A stretch of DNA of 64,000 bases, taken from contig NZ_FZOI01000004.1 of the NCBI RefSeq assembly GCF_900188385.1, positions 334,957 through 398,956 on the forward strand, in the 5' to 3' direction. The stretch's first letter is position 1; every line of letters begins with the position of its first letter. The notes beneath the pieces were generated by a model that did not search any database, was not told where the DNA came from, and saw only the letters and a program-made list of their open reading frames with translations. Origin of the DNA: Azospirillum sp. RU38E (lineage in GTDB: Bacteria > Pseudomonadota > Alphaproteobacteria > Azospirillales > Azospirillaceae). The position numbers were made by a program, and so were the translations under genes. Of the stretch, positions 56,124 to 64,000 are shown piece by piece.

Positions 56124-56633
56124 TCAACCGAACTTCAGCAAGCTGGGCGCCTTGTCGATGATCTCTTCCAGGATCATTTCCGCCGTATCCAGATCGCCCT
56201 TCAGCTTGTCGCCCAGCTGTTTTTGATATTCCGGCCGGCGCAGCTTTTCGGCCGCATCGTAAAGGCTATGCAGCTCGGAAACGAAAATATCCCGCGCACC
56301 CATGGGCAGCATGGTCTTGGCCGACAGCACGAAGAAAAAGCGCATGGAGGCCCGCACCAGCAGGCCCAGCATCAGCGTATCCAGCCGCGCATATTCATCG
56401 CGCAGGTCATCCACCCGCACCGCTTCCACCGATTTCAGCCGTCCTTCGATCAGGATGCAGAGCGCGCGGAACTCCCCCACCTTGTTGCGGAACTCATTAT
56501 AAGCCTGGAAACTGTCCTTGGCGGCCTCTTCCTCCGCAAGCTTGGCCAGACGCATGGCGTCACGCGCCTGCTTTTCCAGGGCGCCGATCAGTCCTTCAAC
56601 TTCCTTGCGGGTATAGGTGCGCTTGATGGCCAT
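56124..56633 (-). CDS. Hypothetical helical protein
   Basis: 169 residues, no family recognised. MAIKRTYTRKEVEGLIGALEKQARDAMRLAKLAEEEA start; strongly helical and charged throughout, with no signal peptide or membrane span despite a short hydrophobic piece (LMLGLLVRASMRFFFVL, about 87-103). The ATG at 56633 fits an ordinary start. Convergent with the rnk-like gene and divergent from the ABC operon. Confidence 0.75.
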   Translation of the reverse strand: MAIKRTYTRKEVEGLIGALEKQARDAMRLAKLAEEEAAKDSFQAYNEFRNKVGEFRALCILIEGRLKSVEAVRVDDLRDEYARLDTLMLGLLVRASMRFFFVLSAKTMLPMGARDIFVSELHSLYDAAEKLRRPEYQKQLGDKLKGDLDTAEMILEEIIDKAPSLLKFG

Positions 56634-56812
56634 AAAACAGTGCTTTGGTTAACCAGCAGAACGGCCCTGTATAGCCCTTGCCGCAGCGCAATGAAAGCGC
56701 CGGTACGGCGATGCTGCCCCCTGAAACGGTTGGGTAACCAACCCCTTATTGCAACCAATGCAACCCGGTGGCACGCTCAGGGGACATAATCGGGAAGACC
56801 TGCAGGGTGGCC

Positions 56813-57691
56813 ATGCTACAGATCAGCAATCTCAGCCATGTTTATGCCAATGGGGTGCAGGCGCTGGACAATGTCAGCCTGGACATACCGCGCGGCATGT
56901 TTGGCCTGCTGGGCCCCAACGGGGCCGGCAAATCCACGCTGATGCGCACGCTCGCCACCCTGCAGAAACCCACCGGCGGCAGCATCCGCTTCGGCACGGT
57001 CGATGTGCTGTCCGACCCAATGGGTCTGCGCCAGATGCTGGGCTATCTGCCGCAGGAATTCGGCGTCTATCCCCGCATCTCAGCCGAGGATATGCTGGAC
57101 CATCTGGCCGTGCTGAAAGGCATCACCAATACCAGACAGCGCCGGGAACTGGTGACGGAGCTGCTGCGCCAGACCAACCTCTATGATGTGCGCAAGAAGG
57201 CGCTGGCCGGCTATTCCGGCGGGATGCGCCAGCGTTTCGGCATCGCCCAGGCCCTTCTGGGCGACCCCAAGCTGATCATCGTCGATGAGCCCACCGCTGG
57301 CCTGGACCCGGAGGAACGCAACCGTTTCCACAATCTTCTGTCGGAGATTGGGGAAAACGTAGTGGTCATCCTTTCCACCCATATCGTAGAGGATGTGGCC
57401 GATCTCTGCCAGAACATGGCCATCATTGTCGGTGGCCGCATCGTGGCCCAGGGCCAGCCGCTGGCAATGATTGAGGGGATGCGCGGCCGCATCTGGCGCA
57501 AGATGCTGGATAAGGCCGCCGTGGCCGACCATCAGGCCCGTTACAATGTCATCTCCACCCGGCTGTTCGCCGGCCGCAGCGTGGTGCATGTGGTGGCCGA
57601 CAGCGACCCCGGTGACGGGTTTGAGCCGGTGGCCGGCGGGCTGGAGGATGTCTATTTCTCCACCCTGCGCGCCAGCCGCACCGCCGCCTGA
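56813..57691 (+). CDS. ABC transporter ATP-binding protein
   Basis: 292 residues with one nucleotide-binding domain: Walker A LLGPNGAGKSTLMR, Q-loop YLPQEFGVYPR, signature YSGGMRQRFGIAQALL, Walker B LIIVDEPTAGLDP and the H-loop in STHIVEDV. The last 70 residues are a C-terminal extension common in ABC-2 exporters. The ATG at 56813 follows AGGGTGG; the frame opens 15 codons earlier. The partner permease-peptidase gene follows after 17 bases. Confidence 0.95.
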   Translation: MLQISNLSHVYANGVQALDNVSLDIPRGMFGLLGPNGAGKSTLMRTLATLQKPTGGSIRFGTVDVLSDPMGLRQMLGYLPQEFGVYPRISAEDMLDHLAVLKGITNTRQRRELVTELLRQTNLYDVRKKALAGYSGGMRQRFGIAQALLGDPKLIIVDEPTAGLDPEERNRFHNLLSEIGENVVVILSTHIVEDVADLCQNMAIIVGGRIVAQGQPLAMIEGMRGRIWRKMLDKAAVADHQARYNVISTRLFAGRSVVHVVADSDPGDGFEPVAGGLEDVYFSTLRASRTAA

Positions 57692-57708
57692 GCCGGGAGC
57701 CGCAGAAC

Positions 57709-60700
57709 ATGTTCGGCAAGATCGCCTGGTTCGAGCTGCGTTACCAGATACGCCAGCCCGTTTTCATCGTCACTGCCCTGATTTTCGGGTTGATGACCTT
57801 CCTGTCCGTCACGGTCGATAATATCCAGATCGGCTCTAACGACGCGGTGCATGTCAATTCACCCTTTGCGGTGATGCAGACGCTGGCCATCCTGTCGCTG
57901 TTTGGCATGTTCATCCCGGTGGCCATGCTGTCCAACGTGGTGCTGCGCGATGGGGAAACCCGCATGGCCGGCATCATGCATTCCCTGCCGGTGGAAAAAT
58001 ATCCGTTCCTGGCCGGGCGCTTCACCGGTGCCTTCATCGCCGTGGTGCTGGCCTTTGCCACCACGGCGCTGGGCATGGCGGTGGGCAGTTGCATGTGGTG
58101 GCTGGACCCGGAAACAGTGGGGCCATTCCGTCCGGGGGATTATCTGTTCACGCTGGCCGTGATCGCCATCCCCAACCTGCTGTCCACGGGTGCCATCTTC
58201 TTTGCCGTGGCCACGGCCACCCGCAGCCTGATGGTGACCTATGCCAGTCTGGTGGCTGTGCTGGTGATTTATCTCACCCTGAACGCCATCTTTTCCGACA
58301 TCGAATATCGGCAGATCCGGGCTTTTCTGGACCCGTTCGGGCTGGCCGCCCTGGGCAATGCCACCCGCTATTGGACCATGGCGGAACGCAATGGCAGCCT
58401 GCCAACGCTGGAAGGTGCCTTGTTGTGGAACCGGCTGATCTGGCTGGGGGTCGGGCTGGGGCTGACAGCGCTGACCCTGTGGCGGTTCAGCTTCACCGAA
58501 CGCGCCCCACGCAAGGATAAGGGGGAACGCAGCACCACCGCCCCCATTGCAGCCCTGGCCCATCTGCCCGTCGTGAAGCCCGCCGCCGCCAGCCTTGGCA
58601 CCGGCTGGGCCCAGCTGCGTCTGCGCACCCGGTTTGAAACCGTCGCGGTGATGAAAAGCCTGGGCTTCATCGTGCTGGTGGCGCTGGGCGGTTTCAACGC
58701 CTTCGGTGCGCTGATCCGCATGGGGTCGATGTATGGCACCGATGTTTATCCGGTGACGCGCATCGTGGTGGAACTGCTGAACGGCACCTTCAGCATCGTG
58801 CCGATGGTGGTATCCGTCTATTACGCCGGTGAGCTGGTCTGGCGCGAAAGGCAGGCCAAGTTCCATGAAATTATCGACGCCATGCCGGTGCCGAACTGGG
58901 TGTTCGTCACCAGTAAATTCATCGCCATGGCGCTGGTTCTGTTTATCTTGATGGTGGTGGCCAGCCTGATCGGCATCGCCGTGCAGCTTTATCGCGGCAC
59001 CGCCCCCGTCGAACTGGGCCTTTATCTGAAATATCTGTTCCTGGCCCAGGGCTGGCAGATGCTGCAATTCGCCGTGCTGTCCCTGTTTTTGCAGGCACTC
59101 AGCGGCAATAAATATCTCGGCATGTTGCTGGCCGTCGGCTACATCGTCGCCAGCATGGTGGCCCAGGGGCTGGGCCTGGAAGATAATCTGCTATTCTACA
59201 CCGCCAGCCCGCCGCTGCGCCTGTCGGATATGAACGGCATGGGGCATTTCGCCCTGCCCTTCTTCTGGTTTTCGCTTTACTGGACCTTTGCCGCCCTGAT
59301 CCTGCTGCTGGCCACATACCGGGTGTGGACGCGTGGCACGCTGGGTGGCTTCACCCAGCGGCTGGGCCAGTTGCGCCAGGGCTGGACGCGGGTGCAGGTG
59401 GGCATTCTGTTGATGTGCCTGGGCGGCTTCATCGCCAGCGGCGGCTATATCTTCCGCAACACCCATGTGCTGAATGATTTTGAAACCAGCGACCAGGGCA
59501 AGGAAAAGCAGGTCGCGTTTGAAAAGAAATACCGCCAATACGAAAACCTGCCCCAGCCGCGCATCATTGATGTACGCACCGATATCGACCTGTTTCCCGC
59601 CGAACGGCGGGCAGAGGTGCGGGGCAGCTATCTGCTGGAAAACCGCACCACCCAGCCGATTGACCGCGTACATGTGCTGCTGGACCCTGATCTGGCCGCT
59701 GCCAGCTTCACCCTGGAAGGCCAGGGCAGCACCGATACTGACGCCGACTATGGCTACAGCATCGTCACCCTGGCCCAGCCGATGCAACCGGGTGAAAAAC
59801 GCCGGCTGGATTTCCAGACCCGCATCCATCACCAGGGCTTCACCAATAACGGCGGGGCCACGGATGTTGTCTATAATGGCAGCTTCCTGAACAATTTCGC
59901 TGTCGCCCCGATCATCGGCTTCAGCCGGCAAATGCTGCTGCAAGGCCGCAGCGACCGGCGCAAATATGGGCTGGAGCCGATTGACCGCATGGCCCCGCTG
60001 GAGGATGAGGCGGCCCGCCAGAACAATTATCTGCGCCATGACAGCGATTGGGTAGGGTTTGAAACCACCGTTTCCACGGCCAAAGACCAGATCGCCGTGG
60101 CACCCGGATATCTGGTGAAGGAATGGACCGATGGTGACCGGCACTATTTCCATTACAAGATGGATAAGCCGATCCTGAACTTCTATTCCTGGCTCTCCGC
60201 CGCCTATACGGTCAAGACGGAGCAATGGAACGGCATTGACCTGTCCGTCTATTACCATGCGCCACATGGGCGCAATGTGGATCGCATGATCCAGGCGATG
60301 AAGGCATCGTTTGAGTACTACAACGCCAATTTCGGCCCCTATCAGCATCGCCAGATGCGGATATTGGAATTCCCGGATTACGCAAAGTTCGCCCAGGCCT
60401 TCCCAAACACCGTGCCCTATTCGGAAGGCATCGGCTTCATCGCCGATAACCGCGATCCGGAAAAGATCGATTATGTCTGGTACGTCACCGCGCATGAGGT
60501 GGCCCACCAATGGTGGGCGCATCAGGTGATGGGCGCCGATGTGCAAGGCGCCACCCTGCTGTCGGAAACCCTGGCCCAGTACAGCGCCCTGATGGTGATG
60601 GAAAAACAGTATGGGCCGGACAAAATCCGCCGCTTCCTGAAATATGAGCTGGACAGTTACTTGCGCGGGCGCGGCGGGGAAGACCGGGAGGAACAGCCCC

Positions 60701-61314
60701 TCTATCGCGTGGAAAACCAGCAATATATCCATTACCGCAAGGGGGCTGTGGCGCTCTATTTCCTGCGCGACCAGTTGGGCGAAGCGGTGTTGAACCGCGC
60801 CCTGGCCCGGCTGGTGCAGGAATCAGCATATCACTACGCCCCCTACCCCACCTCGCTTGACCTGCTGCGGCTGTTGAAGGAAGAGGCGGGGCCGGATAAG
60901 GCCGAGCTGATCACCGACACGCTGGAACGCATCGTGATTTACGATGTGAAGGTGAAGAGCGCCGACGCGGAGAAGCTGCCCAGTGGCAAGTACAAGGTGA
61001 CGCTGGGCGTGGAGGTCGGCAAGGTGGAGGCCGATGGCAGTGGTAAGGAAACACCCAAGCCCTTCCACCTGCCCGTCGATATTGGCCTGTTCACCGCCAA
61101 CCCGGCGGACAAGGATTTCGACGCGTCCAAGGTGGTGAAGCTGGAAAAGCTGCCGATCAATCAGGATGTGGACAAGAACGCCCCGATCCCGCCGATGATC
61201 CTGCTGGTGTTTGAGGTGGACCAGCTGCCCACCTATGCCGGTATCGATCCCTATAACAAGCTGATCGACCGCAACAGCGACGATAATCTGATGAAGGTGA
61301 CGCTGAAACCATAA
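57709..61314 (+). CDS. ABC-2 permease fused to M1-family aminopeptidase
   Basis: 1201 residues. Residues 1-590 hold two sets of membrane spans of ABC-2 type (about 12 in all), including a soluble linker near 260-300. The rest is an M1 metallopeptidase: an N-terminal beta domain, then HEVAHQWWAHQ with Zn ligands His929, His933 and likely Glu953 (LLSETLAQYSALMV), and YRKGAVALYFLRDQLG further on. The spacing HEXXH-X19-E is one residue longer than the usual X18. The preceding gene supplies the ATPase. Such exporters with a built-in peptidase are known but little studied; export of a peptide with processing is an inference. Confidence 0.9.
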   Translation: MFGKIAWFELRYQIRQPVFIVTALIFGLMTFLSVTVDNIQIGSNDAVHVNSPFAVMQTLAILSLFGMFIPVAMLSNVVLRDGETRMAGIMHSLPVEKYPFLAGRFTGAFIAVVLAFATTALGMAVGSCMWWLDPETVGPFRPGDYLFTLAVIAIPNLLSTGAIFFAVATATRSLMVTYASLVAVLVIYLTLNAIFSDIEYRQIRAFLDPFGLAALGNATRYWTMAERNGSLPTLEGALLWNRLIWLGVGLGLTALTLWRFSFTERAPRKDKGERSTTAPIAALAHLPVVKPAAASLGTGWAQLRLRTRFETVAVMKSLGFIVLVALGGFNAFGALIRMGSMYGTDVYPVTRIVVELLNGTFSIVPMVVSVYYAGELVWRERQAKFHEIIDAMPVPNWVFVTSKFIAMALVLFILMVVASLIGIAVQLYRGTAPVELGLYLKYLFLAQGWQMLQFAVLSLFLQALSGNKYLGMLLAVGYIVASMVAQGLGLEDNLLFYTASPPLRLSDMNGMGHFALPFFWFSLYWTFAALILLLATYRVWTRGTLGGFTQRLGQLRQGWTRVQVGILLMCLGGFIASGGYIFRNTHVLNDFETSDQGKEKQVAFEKKYRQYENLPQPRIIDVRTDIDLFPAERRAEVRGSYLLENRTTQPIDRVHVLLDPDLAAASFTLEGQGSTDTDADYGYSIVTLAQPMQPGEKRRLDFQTRIHHQGFTNNGGATDVVYNGSFLNNFAVAPIIGFSRQMLLQGRSDRRKYGLEPIDRMAPLEDEAARQNNYLRHDSDWVGFETTVSTAKDQIAVAPGYLVKEWTDGDRHYFHYKMDKPILNFYSWLSAAYTVKTEQWNGIDLSVYYHAPHGRNVDRMIQAMKASFEYYNANFGPYQHRQMRILEFPDYAKFAQAFPNTVPYSEGIGFIADNRDPEKIDYVWYVTAHEVAHQWWAHQVMGADVQGATLLSETLAQYSALMVMEKQYGPDKIRRFLKYELDSYLRGRGGEDREEQPLYRVENQQYIHYRKGAVALYFLRDQLGEAVLNRALARLVQESAYHYAPYPTSLDLLRLLKEEAGPDKAELITDTLERIVIYDVKVKSADAEKLPSGKYKVTLGVEVGKVEADGSGKETPKPFHLPVDIGLFTANPADKDFDASKVVKLEKLPINQDVDKNAPIPPMILLVFEVDQLPTYAGIDPYNKLIDRNSDDNLMKVTLKP

Positions 61315-61354
61315 CGTCTGTTCGGGAGATAATCGTCTCCGTTCAATTTCATTT

Positions 61355-61390
61355 GGAGCCACCTGCGTTCGACCAAACGCCGGTGGCTCC
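61355..61390. terminator. Hairpin between convergent ABC and chemoreceptor genes
   Basis: GGAGCCACC/GGTGGCTCC with an inner GCGTT/AACGC stem. It can form on both strands between the two convergent stops; no long T run. Confidence 0.65.
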
Positions 61391-61399
61391 GGGGATGCT

Positions 61400-63580
61400 T
61401 CACGCAGCCCTTATCTTGGCCAGGAAGCTGTCCACCGCGCGGCCCAGCCGCTCTGTCTGCGTGCTGATGCTTTCTGAGGTGGTGAGGACCTGCATGGCCG
61501 TCTGCTTCGATTCCGCGGCGGCCTGACTGACATCCTGGATGGTGGTGCTGACCTCCTGCGTGCCGTTGGCGGCCTGCTGGACATTGCGGGCAATTTCCCC
61601 GGTGGCGGCGTTCTGTTCCTCCACCGCAGAGGCAATACCGGTGGTGATGCCGCGCATTTCGTTGATCACCTGGCCGACGCCCCGGATACTGTCCGCCGAT
61701 TCACGGGCGATGCGCTGGACATTGCTGATCTGGCTGGCAATTTCCTCCGTCGCCTTGGCCGTCTGGGCGGCCAGATGCTTGACCTCGCCCGCCACGACGG
61801 CGAAACCCTTGCCGGCTTCGCCGGCGCGCGCCGCCTCGATGGTGGCGTTCAGGGCCAGCATGTTGGTCTGCCCGGCGATGGAGGAAATCAGCTCCACCAC
61901 ATTGCCGATCCGGTCAGCTGCCGCCGTCAGCCCCAGAATCTGCTGATTGGCTTGCTCCGCCGTACGCACCGCACTGCTCGCTATGTTGGTAGAGGCGCTG
62001 GCCTGCCCGGCAATTTCCCGAATGGAGGCGGACAGTTCCTCTGTCGCCACGGCGACGGTCTGCACATTGGCGCTGGCCTGTTCCGATCCGGCGGCCACTG
62101 TCACGGCGCGGGTGCTGGTACGGTCGGCGGTGGCCGTCATGCCATTGGCGGCCTGATTCATCTGGCCAGCGGCGTCCGCCAGGCTTTGCAGCACATCGCG
62201 CACATTTTCTTCCAGTTCCCGTGCGATGGCGGCCAGGGTCTCTTTCCGCTCCAGGGCCGCCTTGGCCTCCAGGGCCAGCCGGTCCTGTTCGGCCTGTTTC
62301 AGATTGCCGGCCATCGTGTTCAGCGCACGGGCCAGGGTGCCCGTTTCATCCACCTGCGCCACGTCCAGGCTGTTATCCAGATGGCCGGCGGCCACCTCTT
62401 CAGCAAAGCGGGCACTGTTGCGGATGGGGCGGGCAATGCCGCGCGCCACCAGCCACATGCCACCGATGCTGGCCAGCGCGATCACCACAGCTACGGCGCC
62501 CTGCAGCAGGGTGTCCAGACTGTTGCGATCCTCCAGCGCTGTCGCCAGGGCAGTGGCTTCGGCCATGGCCACGGCGCGCGGCACCTCGATCAGTACGGCC
62601 CAGGGGGTCTTGGTGCGGCCCAACTGGATGGGGGCGAAGGCCTTGATCGTGTCGCTGCTGCTATCCTCGCTGACCTGCGCCTTGCCGGCCTGGATCGTCG
62701 CCAGATCCTGCGCCCAATTATTGTCAAAGCGCTGATAGGTGCTGCCGATGGCGTCGGGATGTTCGCTGGAGGCCACGATCAGCCCCTTGTAGCTGATGAT
62801 GGTGACGGCGGCCTGGCCGTTGAACACAGAGCCTTTCACCCGTTCAGCCAGTTTCTGCACGAAGGACAGGTCAAAATCGGCACCGGCCACGCCCTGGAAC
62901 TTGCCGCCGATCATGATCGGCACCGACATGGTGGCCAGATAGACATCCTTGCCCTGCACGATATAGGGCAAGGGGTCGAGAATACTTTCGCCGCCGCCAT
63001 TTTGCGGGCCGATATACCAGCCGCCTTTCATCACCCCGTTGGGATGCAGGGCGCTGCTGTCATATTCCACCAGCGGCTGGATGGCGATGCGCCCCCCGGC
63101 ATCGCGGGTCCAATAGGGCAGGAAGCGCCCCGTGGTATCGGACCCGACATCTTTGCGGTCACGATGGGCATTGTCCTGCCCGTCCAGGGCATCCGGCTCC
63201 CAGGCGGAATAGGTGCCGTTGAACTGCGGATTATCTTTCAGCATGTTCAACAGGATGGCGTTGAACTGCGCCCGCCGCTGGGCCAGCGGCACGCCGCCTT
63301 TGTCGGGACTGGCGGCCAGCACCTCAAAGCTGCGGGCCATGTTGCGGGCGGCATCAAAGGCCATGTCCAGGGTGGACCGGATCGTCCCGGCCTGGGTGCT
63401 GGCCAGGGTTTCAAGACTTTCCTTCGTCTTGCGATCCGACAGGGCGCTTGCCTGCTCTGCCACGAAGCTCTTGGTATTGGCGGATGCGATGATGCCATAG
63501 CCAACCAGCACCCCGGTAGCCCCCAAAACACAGGCTGCAGAAAGTAAAGCGATTTTAGATTGTATAGATCGAAACTGCAT
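61400..63580 (-). CDS. Methyl-accepting chemotaxis protein with dCache-type sensor
   Basis: 726 residues. TM1 (about 10-32), a large periplasmic dCache-like domain (about 40-350; YSAWEPDALDGQDNAHRDRKDVGSDTTGRFLPYWTRDAGGRIAIQPL and GVAGADFDLSFVQKLAERVKG are typical), TM2 near 375-400, HAMP, and the signalling coiled coil with tip [39 protein letters not shown]. dCache domains bind amino acids, organic acids or amines. The ATG at 63580 follows GGAGGGGGG. An FNR box lies upstream. Confidence 0.96.
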   Translation of the reverse strand: MQFRSIQSKIALLSAACVLGATGVLVGYGIIASANTKSFVAEQASALSDRKTKESLETLASTQAGTIRSTLDMAFDAARNMARSFEVLAASPDKGGVPLAQRRAQFNAILLNMLKDNPQFNGTYSAWEPDALDGQDNAHRDRKDVGSDTTGRFLPYWTRDAGGRIAIQPLVEYDSSALHPNGVMKGGWYIGPQNGGGESILDPLPYIVQGKDVYLATMSVPIMIGGKFQGVAGADFDLSFVQKLAERVKGSVFNGQAAVTIISYKGLIVASSEHPDAIGSTYQRFDNNWAQDLATIQAGKAQVSEDSSSDTIKAFAPIQLGRTKTPWAVLIEVPRAVAMAEATALATALEDRNSLDTLLQGAVAVVIALASIGGMWLVARGIARPIRNSARFAEEVAAGHLDNSLDVAQVDETGTLARALNTMAGNLKQAEQDRLALEAKAALERKETLAAIARELEENVRDVLQSLADAAGQMNQAANGMTATADRTSTRAVTVAAGSEQASANVQTVAVATEELSASIREIAGQASASTNIASSAVRTAEQANQQILGLTAAADRIGNVVELISSIAGQTNMLALNATIEAARAGEAGKGFAVVAGEVKHLAAQTAKATEEIASQISNVQRIARESADSIRGVGQVINEMRGITTGIASAVEEQNAATGEIARNVQQAANGTQEVSTTIQDVSQAAAESKQTAMQVLTTSESISTQTERLGRAVDSFLAKIRAA

Positions 63581-63632
63581 GGTGCCCCCCTCCAAAGGTG
63601 GCTGGTTGGCTGCTGTGGCGCCAATCCAGACA

Positions 63633-63673
63633 AGCATAGAAGAGAAGCGGCTTTGTTATTTGATCTATATCAA
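63633..63673 (-). promoter_or_regulatory. Perfect FNR box and -10 of chemoreceptor gene
   Basis: TTGAT-CTAT-ATCAA (63660-63673) is an exact FNR/FixK half-site pair. TATGCT (63638-63633, minus strand) is a -10 candidate; +1 near 63625 puts the box at about -41.5. Confidence 0.65.
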
Positions 63674-63696
63674 TTTTAATGAATAGGATTTTTGTT

Positions 63697-63735
63697 CTTT
63701 CGTATATGTTTAGGTTTTATATGATCTTTCGTATA
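63697..63735 (-). promoter_or_regulatory. Two TATACGAAAG motifs
   Basis: On the minus strand TATACGAAAG occurs at 63706-63697 and 63735-63726, 29 bases apart, upstream of the FNR box. The same ten bases occur at 52241 before another chemoreceptor. Confidence 0.45.
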
Positions 63736-63885
63736 GTTTCCGTGAGTTAATTTTGGTTAATCATACAAACACATATTCGTATTCAATGTTGTGCTCATCC
63801 CCCCTCTCGGGCGCTTCATCATCGAGATAACACCGGTGGCACGGGCCTGTTTAAAGGGCCCAGGATATTGGCATAGCAGGAGCTA

Positions 63886-64000
63886 TGGTCTGTTGACATT
63901 CATCGCATCACCAGCACGGTTGCGGTAAGGTTTATCATTGCGGCGTAGCTGCAATCTGTTTTGTCGTAGCGGGTGGCGACCCTGCGGAACTGTTTGAGTT
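63886..64000 (-). mobile_element. IS5-family element, one end (cut by window edge)
   Basis: The end of a transposase frame runs to the right edge. GGTCTGTTGACATTCA just after its stop is the probable terminal inverted repeat; the exact border and target duplication cannot be set without the other end. Confidence 0.6.
63900..64000 (-). CDS. IS5-family transposase, C-terminal fragment
   Basis: Last 32 codons of a DDE transposase: LKQFRRVATRYDKTDCSYAAMINL and a short hydrophobic end VLVMR before TGA at 63902. The RRVATRYDKT...FLA/YAA..I.L end is characteristic of the IS5 group. The rest lies beyond the window, so intactness is unknown. Confidence 0.82.
   Translation of the reverse strand, partial: LKQFRRVATRYDKTDCSYAAMINLTATVLVMR

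Larger units (their letters stand above)
63581..63899. other. AT-rich intergenic region upstream of third chemoreceptor
   Basis: 319 bases. It contains the FNR box, the -10 and two TATACGAAAG motifs, all listed. Beyond about 63790 composition returns to normal and the end of an IS element begins. No gene seen. Confidence 0.5.

Noticed and set aside
57859..59067. 402-codon frame opposite the ABC permease
   Set aside because: His/Gln-rich shadow without family features.

Overview
The window is ordinary chromosome of a GC-rich alphaproteobacterium, most likely Rhodospirillales in or near the Azospirillaceae (Azospirillum/Niveispirillum type). This placement is an inference. It rests on HdaA behind a CDP-alcohol phosphatidyltransferase and a PerM-type protein, a tiny aa3-oxidase subunit IV, an ELM1-family protein, a DUF482 acyltransferase-like protein, several chemoreceptors and tRNA genes with encoded CCA ends. 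Most genes are housekeeping; only a truncated IS5-like transposase at the right edge is clearly mobile. I see no CRISPR array, prophage or defence island.

Layout. 1-2440: nuoA-B-C-D of complex I on the minus strand (nuoD cut by the left edge). 2.8-3.6 kb: three identical tRNA-Asp genes and a tRNA-Val(TAC). 3.7-6.5 kb: hupB and lon. 6.8-9.3 kb: aa3 subunit IV, a GNAT enzyme and purM-purN. 9.4-13.4 kb (plus): a DUF2066 protein, then a tightly overlapped operon of CDP-alcohol phosphatidyltransferase, PerM and hdaA, preceded by two DnaA-box-like sites. 13.5-14.4 kb: a tyrosine-phosphatase-like gene and three tRNA-Lys. 14.6-20.3 kb (minus): the elongasome operon mreB-mreC-mreD-mrdA-rodA. 20.6-28.3 kb (minus): leuA, a coiled-coil protein of unknown function, ilvB-ilvN-ilvC and miaA. 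28.5-39.2 kb: a mixed stretch with an OpgC-like protein, serB, a TSUP permease, paiB, chrA, a Tat-exported GH2 glycosidase, an Lrp regulator, ELM1, a GNAT and an N-formylglutamate amidohydrolase. 39.4-39.6 kb: two tRNA-Val(GAC). 39.8-43.2 kb: a divergent signalling pair, a degenerate GGDEF/EAL-like protein against a split Aer-like PAS protein plus chemoreceptor. 43.3-48.6 kb: redoxin, a candidate small RNA, otsA, rplY-pth and a DUF482 protein. 48.7-52.0 kb: ridA and a three-gene lipid-A-type sugar-transfer cassette. 52.3-63.6 kb: two more chemoreceptors, pncA, a deaminase, DUF3309, rnk-like, and an ABC ATPase with a permease/M1-peptidase fusion. 63.9-64.0 kb: end of an IS5-family transposase.

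How the parts connect. The ilv and leu genes form the branched-chain amino-acid block. The mre/mrd genes form the rod-shape machine. HdaA and its DnaA-box-like upstream sites point to a replication-control loop. The most interesting signals are non-coding: (1) two copies of a multi-hairpin intergenic repeat with compensatory base changes, both between convergent transcription units; (2) a minus-strand candidate sRNA with its own promoter, a CCTCCC linker and an intrinsic terminator, beside an 18-bp LacI-type palindrome upstream of otsA; (3) FNR/FixK-type boxes centred at about -41.5 in front of two chemoreceptor units; (4) an RF2-like CTT-TAA shift site at the junction of the split Aer genes; and (5) a terminator-like leader directly before rplY.
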